From Chloroflexota bacterium (lineage in GTDB: Bacteria; Chloroflexota; Dehalococcoidia; Bin125), in NCBI GenBank assembly GCA_027296805.1, contig JAPUIR010000079.1, positions 1 through 10,520 on the forward strand: a stretch of 10,520 bases of DNA. The letters run 5' to 3'. Numbering within the stretch: the stretch's first letter is position 1; every line of letters starts with the position of its first letter. The notes below the pieces were generated by a model. That model did no database searches. It was not told the DNA's origin and was given only the letters and a program-made list of their open reading frames with translations. The position numbers and the translations under genes were made by a program. Below, in pieces: positions 6,888-10,520 of this stretch.

Positions 6888-8147
6888 ATGGTCGTCGAGG
6901 CCGAGCCCAACCCTTACGAATCCGCGCGCGCGCAGCTTGAGTCCGTAGCGGACGAACTGGCGATGGAGCCCTGGTTGGTGGATCGCCTCTCTCAGCCCGA
7001 GCGGGAGTTCACGACCAATTTCCCGGTGGAGATGGACGACGGCAACGTGCGCATGTTCAAGGGCTACCGGGTGCAACACAACAACGCGCGCGGACCGTTC
7101 AAAGGCGGCATCCGCTACTCGCTGCAGGTGTCGCGCGACGAGGTGCGCGCGCTGGCGATGTGGATGACATGGAAATGCGCGCTGGTGAAGTTGCCCTACG
7201 GGGGGGCGAAAGGCGGTGTGAACGTCGACCCGCGGGAGCTCAGCAGCTCCGAGCTGGAGAACCTGAGCCGTCGCTTCTTCGCGGAGTTGGAGCCGATCAT
7301 CGGCCCCGAGGTCGATATCCCCGCGCCGGACATGGGCACCAACGCACAGGTGATGGCCTGGTACATGGACACGTACTCCATGACCCACGGCCACACCGTG
7401 TCGCCGGTCGTGACCGGGAAGCCCGTCTCGGTCGGGGGCAGCGAGGGGCGCTATGCGGCCACCGGGCGGGGCGTGTCGTATCTGGTAAACGAGCTGGCGA
7501 AGCGACGCGGCGAGTCGATCGCGGACCTGCGCATCGCCGTACAGGGCTTCGGCAACGTGGGCTCCGTCACGGCACGACTCCTGCAGGAGGCGGGCGCGAA
7601 GGTCGTCGCGGTGTCGGACGTCCAGGGCGGGTACTACGACGGCAACGGACTCGACATTCCGACGCTGGAGGCAGCCGCGGACGAGTACGGCACGATCGCC
7701 GACCAACCGATCGGGGCTGACCCGATCAGCAATGCCGATCTGCTGGAGATCGACTGCGACTACCTGATCCCGGCAGCGATCGAGAACGTGTTGCTGGAAT
7801 CGAACGCCGATCGGGTGCGGGCGAGCGTGGTGATCGAAGCGGCCAACGGTCCCACGACGCCGGCAGCGGACGCGATCTTGCGCGATCGCGGCATCACGGT
7901 CGTGCCCGACATCTTGGCCAACGCCGGCGGGGTCACCGTCTCCTACATGGAGTGGGTGCAAGACCTGCAGTCGTTCTTCTGGGAGGAAGAGGAGGTCAAC
8001 CGGCGTCTGCGGCGGATCATGCTGAGCGCGTTCGACGAGGTCTGGGAGCTGGCGGCGCAGCGCGACGGCCCGCTACGCGACGCCGCCTATCTGATCGGGG
8101 TGCAACGGGTGATCGACGCGATCCGTACGCGCGGGGTGTTCCCCTAG
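6888..8147 (+). CDS. gdhA: Glutamate dehydrogenase (small hexameric type)
   Basis: Catalyses reversible oxidative deamination of L-glutamate to 2-oxoglutarate and ammonia, linking carbon and nitrogen metabolism in the cytoplasm. The length of 419 residues is typical of the hexameric class. The substrate domain shows K72 in GPFKGGIR, K96 in MWMTWKCALV and the catalytic lysine K108 in the signature LPYGGAKGGV. D148 in PAPDMGT is the catalytic aspartate. The dinucleotide-binding loop GFGNVG is at 220-225. The segment NAGGVTVSYMEWVQ supplies the serine that, with K72, contacts the glutamate side-chain carboxylate, which favours glutamate over leucine or phenylalanine dehydrogenase. Cofactor preference (NAD or NADP) cannot be decided; the strand after GFGNVG ends VVAVSDVQGG. 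It may be read from the MBL-M16 transcript or from its own promoter. The stop lies inside an 18-bp duplication. Confidence 0.95.
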   Translation: MVVEAEPNPYESARAQLESVADELAMEPWLVDRLSQPEREFTTNFPVEMDDGNVRMFKGYRVQHNNARGPFKGGIRYSLQVSRDEVRALAMWMTWKCALVKLPYGGAKGGVNVDPRELSSSELENLSRRFFAELEPIIGPEVDIPAPDMGTNAQVMAWYMDTYSMTHGHTVSPVVTGKPVSVGGSEGRYAATGRGVSYLVNELAKRRGESIADLRIAVQGFGNVGSVTARLLQEAGAKVVAVSDVQGGYYDGNGLDIPTLEAAADEYGTIADQPIGADPISNADLLEIDCDYLIPAAIENVLLESNADRVRASVVIEAANGPTTPAADAILRDRGITVVPDILANAGGVTVSYMEWVQDLQSFFWEEEEVNRRLRRIMLSAFDEVWELAAQRDGPLRDAAYLIGVQRVIDAIRTRGVFP

Positions 8148-8183
8148 CGCAGGGCGTTCCCCTCGCGCCGCGGGTGCCTAACG
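8130..8183. repeat. 18-bp tandem duplication across the gdhA stop codon
   Basis: Unit 1 (8130-8147) and unit 2 (8148-8165) match at 15 of 18 bases. Unit 1 ends with the gdhA TAG, and the same place in unit 2 reads TCG. A strongly degraded third copy (8166-8183, about 10 of 18) runs into the end of the convergent DinB gene. The period of six codons keeps the gdhA frame. Confidence 0.75.
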
Positions 8184-8666
8184 CGAAGCGTCTTTGCGCT
8201 GAAGCAGACCCCGCAGGTGATTGATCTCGCCCGCGTGATAGATGTCGTGGATCAAGATCGCGTCGATCAGGAGGCGGGTCTCGCGCGACTCACCCCAGTG
8301 GGTGGATCGCTGCGCGAAAAGCTCCTCATCGGTCGCCAGGGCTGCGACGGCGTCTTGCGCCTCGCGATGCGCGCGCCGCAGCCATTCCGTCAGCGCTTCG
8401 AGATCGGCGTCTTCCAGTTTTCCCTCACCATCCCAGGTCGTCCACCAGGTCAGGGCTTGATCGCCGAAGGCGTGGTCGACGTGCATCCGTTTGACCGAGG
8501 CGCAGTGGATGATGAGGTCGCGCACGGTGCGGCCGCCGGCCGGGGGCAGCTGATCGACGGTGTCGTTGGTGACGGAGGAGAGGTTGGCCAGCAGCGAGTG
8601 TTCGGGCTTGCCCTCGAAGGATTGGTCCAGCTGCCAGGCAAGGAAGTTCAGCACGGCGCGGCTCAT
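8178..8666 (-). CDS. DinB-family four-helix protein
   Basis: A 162-residue protein of the DinB/YfiT-like metalloenzyme superfamily, whose members are four-helix bundles binding a metal through three histidines and include bacillithiol or mycothiol-dependent transferases. Candidate ligands are H54 in RDLIIHCASVKRMHVDH and H140 and H144 in the C-terminal helix LIHDIYHAGEINHLRGLL, the usual arrangement. The N-terminal SVTNDTVDQLPPAGGRTVRDLIIH also matches the family pattern. ATG start with GGAG 9 bases upstream. It lies 120 bp downstream of the radical SAM gene on the same strand and converges on gdhA. Substrate and physiological role cannot be read from the sequence; it need not be DNA-damage inducible despite the family name. 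Confidence 0.88.
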   Translation of the reverse strand: MSRAVLNFLAWQLDQSFEGKPEHSLLANLSSVTNDTVDQLPPAGGRTVRDLIIHCASVKRMHVDHAFGDQALTWWTTWDGEGKLEDADLEALTEWLRRAHREAQDAVAALATDEELFAQRSTHWGESRETRLLIDAILIHDIYHAGEINHLRGLLQRKDASR

Positions 8667-8711
8667 CCCTCGTCGCTCCGGCGTCCGCAGCGGGCGAGGA
8701 GTTGGTGCTGG

Positions 8712-8801
8712 TCGAGGCCGAGCGATTCGGACGACCGCGATTCGACGGACAGGGTTTCAAAAGACCATGTTTCAGAGGGCAAAGCTTCAGAGGACAACGA
8801 C
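8712..8801. repeat. Six 15-bp tandem repeats across the radical SAM gene stop codon
   Basis: Units start at 8712, 8727, 8742, 8757, 8772 and 8787 and begin TCG, TCG, TCG, TCA, TCA and TCA on the plus strand. Adjacent units match at 8 to 11 of 15 bases, best near the gene. On the minus strand, which is the coding direction, the three gene-proximal units end in TGA in the same frame: the real stop at 8787-8789, then stops at 8772 and 8757. The three distal units have CGA there. The last five codons of the gene (V V V L stop) are one full unit. Together with the flanks this explains most of the 120-bp gap before the DinB gene. Confidence 0.75.
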
Positions 8802-10520
8802 AGTCTCGCCCTTGACTTTGGTGGCGGCAGGCTGAGCTTTGGCGGCGGAACGTTGAGCGATCAGGTCGCCGAGCTTGATTTCGCAGAGTTGCGCATCGTG
8901 CTCCAGGCCGCAGACGTTGCATTCGTCGCGGCAGTCCTGGGTCGTGAGGTCCGCCTGCATGCGTAGCCACTCCTTGCGCAGGTAGGGCTCGCTGACGCCG
9001 GAGGCGATGTGCATCCAGGGGAACTTCTCCCAGAGGTCGCGCTCGCGGTGGTTGTAGAAGGCGGGGTCCACGTCACAGGCGCGGAAGGCCGACTCCCAGG
9101 CGCGTGGGTCGTAGTGCTCGCTCCACGCGTCGAAGCGGGCGCCTCGACGCCAGGCCTCCTCCACCACCCCTGCGACGCGGCGGTCGCCGCGGCTAAGCAC
9201 GCCTTCGAGCAGCGTCTCTTGCGGATCGTTCCAGGTGAAATCGAGCCCGGCCTTGCGGCACTGCTCGCGCAGGAGTTGATGCTTGGGCGCCAGCTCTTCG
9301 GGCGTATCCATCCGCGCCCACTGGAAGGGGGCGTGGGCCTTGGGAACGTGGTTGGAGGTGGACACGCGCACGCGGGCTCGCTTGCCGACCGTCGCGCGCC
9401 CAATCTCTTTGACCTGTGCGGCCCACTCGGCGATGCCGGCGACATCGTCCATCGTCTCGCTGGGCAGCCCGACCATGAAATAGAGCTTGATTTTGCTCCA
9501 ACCGTTCTCGAAGGAGGTGCGGGCCGCGGCCAGCAGGTCCTCTTCCGACACCACCTTGCTTACGGCGTTGCGCAGCCGCTGGCTGCCCGCCTCGGGAGCG
9601 AAGGTCATGCTGTGCTTCTTGCGCGCGGAGCAGAGCAGCGCCACATCGACGCTGAAGGAATCGACGCGGGTGCTGGGCAGCGAGATGCTGATCTCGTCGC
9701 CGAACTCGTTGCGGATGCCGCGAACGATGTCGCCGATCTGACTGTGATCCGTGCTGCTCAACGAGACCAGGGAAAGTTCGTCGTAGCCGGTGTTGGCGAA
9801 CAGCTCGCGCGCGGCCTCAACCACCTCTTCCGGTGTGCGCTCGCGCAGCGGCCGGTAGATCATTCCGGCCTGGCAGAAACGACAGCCCTGCGTGCAGCCA
9901 CGCTGGATCTCGATCCCGGCGCGGTCATGGACGGTCTGCAAGAAAGGCACGATGGGGCTGGTCAAGACCGGTGGCAACCCCTGCAGGAGACGCTTGACGA
10001 CCGGGAGATGGGCGGCCTCATCGGTCACCACGACTTCGGCGATCGTGCCGTCATCGTTGTACTTCCAGTCGAAGAAGCGGGGAACGTACACGCCGCTGAT
10101 CTGGGCGAGGCCGCGCAGCATCTCCAGACGGCTGCCTTTGCCGGTCGCCCTCCACTCGCGCACGAACTCGTTCAACTCGCGCACGATCTCTTCGCCCTCG
10201 CCGAGCACGAAGGCGTCGATCACCGTCGCGAGCGGCTCGGGGACGAGCGCGCCGGAGCCGCCGGCGAAGATGATCGGTTCGTCGTCGCCGCGGTCGCGGG
10301 CGAAGACGCTGATCCCGCCCAAGTCCAGCATGTTGAGGACGTTGCTGTAGGTCAGCTCGTACGAGAGCGAGAAGCCGATCGCGTCGAATTCCGAGAGGGG
10401 GCGTCGATTCTCCAGGCTGAACAAAGGCACGCCGCGTTGACGCAGGGACGCTTCCATGTCCGCCCAGGGCGCGTAACAGCGCTCCGCCAGTGTGCCCGGC
10501 TCATGGTTGAGGATGTGGTA
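8787..10520 (-). CDS. B12-binding-type radical SAM protein, TIGR03960-like; N-terminus beyond window
   Basis: Radical SAM enzymes use a 4Fe-4S cluster and S-adenosylmethionine for radical chemistry. The cluster motif is CTQGCRFC (C-x3-C-x2-C), at residues 188, 192 and 195 counted from the Met at 10457. That Met is not the true start: the frame stays open to the window edge and encodes YHILNHEPGTLAERCYAPWADME, which matches the N-terminal part of the TIGR03960 family as I remember it. The region before the cluster, including FDAIGFSLSYELTYSNVLNML and FAGGSGALVPEPLA, corresponds to the cobalamin-binding-like domain. The C-terminal part has WEKFPWMHIASGVSEPYLRKEW and a second cysteine cluster CRDECNVCGLEHDAQLC. 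In many genomes a DUF2344 (TIGR03936) protein is fused or adjacent; none follows here. The exact reaction is not established. The extreme C-terminus is Ala/Lys-rich and repeat-derived. Confidence 0.92.
   Translation of the reverse strand, partial: YHILNHEPGTLAERCYAPWADMEASLRQRGVPLFSLENRRPLSEFDAIGFSLSYELTYSNVLNMLDLGGISVFARDRGDDEPIIFAGGSGALVPEPLATVIDAFVLGEGEEIVRELNEFVREWRATGKGSRLEMLRGLAQISGVYVPRFFDWKYNDDGTIAEVVVTDEAAHLPVVKRLLQGLPPVLTSPIVPFLQTVHDRAGIEIQRGCTQGCRFCQAGMIYRPLRERTPEEVVEAARELFANTGYDELSLVSLSSTDHSQIGDIVRGIRNEFGDEISISLPSTRVDSFSVDVALLCSARKKHSMTFAPEAGSQRLRNAVSKVVSEEDLLAAARTSFENGWSKIKLYFMVGLPSETMDDVAGIAEWAAQVKEIGRATVGKRARVRVSTSNHVPKAHAPFQWARMDTPEELAPKHQLLREQCRKAGLDFTWNDPQETLLEGVLSRGDRRVAGVVEEAWRRGARFDAWSEHYDPRAWESAFRACDVDPAFYNHRERDLWEKFPWMHIASGVSEPYLRKEWLRMQADLTTQDCRDECNVCGLEHDAQLCEIKLGDLIAQRSAAKAQPAATKVKGETVVVL
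8811..8852 (-). repeat. Two 21-bp in-frame repeats in the radical SAM C-terminal tail
   Basis: Units 8832-8852 and 8811-8831 match at 15 of 21 bases and encode RSAAKAQ and PAATKVK on the minus strand. They sit immediately inside the gene from the 15-bp stop-codon repeats, so the last roughly 20 residues of this protein appear to have been built from tandem duplications. Confidence 0.6.

Noticed and set aside
6723..7961. Minus-strand open frame (412 codons) opposite gdhA
   Set aside because: Antisense to an unmistakable glutamate dehydrogenase; the product is His/Arg-rich as expected of a shadow frame.
8712..8801. CRISPR-like array
   Set aside because: Units are contiguous 15-mers without spacers and diverge progressively, so this is a simple tandem repeat.
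8217..8966. Plus-strand open frame (249 codons) covering the 15-bp repeats, encoding repeated SxDxx pentapeptides
   Set aside because: It runs antisense to both the DinB and radical SAM genes and its pentapeptides simply reflect the DNA repeat; no ribosome site stands out.

Overview
The window is about 10.5 kb of dense, high-GC bacterial chromosome carrying housekeeping genes. No rRNA, tRNA, CRISPR array, transposase or phage gene was seen. RicT with its six-cysteine signature, a holB-ricT pair, an M16B processing-type peptidase, a small hexameric-type glutamate dehydrogenase and a B12-type radical SAM protein of the TIGR03960 kind suggest a GC-rich lineage such as Chloroflexota. This is inference from gene content only; a Firmicutes-related or other high-GC phylum is possible.

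Layout. Positions 1-849 (+) hold the 3' part of a chromosomal parB, which faces a three-gene minus-strand cluster, lysA-holB-ricT (4554 down to 898). That cluster is very compact: lysA and holB overlap by 4 bp, and one base separates holB from ricT. A 291-bp divergent intergenic region (4555-4845) carries candidate promoters for both directions and a strong hairpin. It is followed on the plus strand by a metallo-beta-lactamase-fold hydrolase (4846-5496), an M16 zinc peptidase 10 bp later (5507-6802), and glutamate dehydrogenase gdhA (6888-8147). gdhA converges on a DinB-family gene (8178-8666, -). Upstream of that, and reading in the same direction, is a radical SAM gene (8787-10520, -) whose start lies outside the window.

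Functional themes are chromosome segregation (ParB), replication (HolB), RNA processing or development (RicT), lysine/diaminopimelate synthesis (LysA), nitrogen metabolism (GdhA), proteolysis (M16) and probable RNA or cofactor chemistry (radical SAM). The lysA-holB-ricT genes look cotranscribed and translationally coupled; the MBL and M16 genes probably form a second operon. The joint function of the rest is not evident.

No obvious new defence or metabolic system is present. The most unusual feature is a set of short tandem repeats whose unit is always a multiple of three bases (15, 15, 18, 18 and 21 bp). Three of them straddle the stop codons of parB, gdhA and the radical SAM gene, so that some repeat copies carry additional in-frame stop codons. 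The others lie in the low-complexity C-terminal tails of RicT and the radical SAM protein. The Arg-rich, apparently disordered extension on RicT is the most interesting protein feature.
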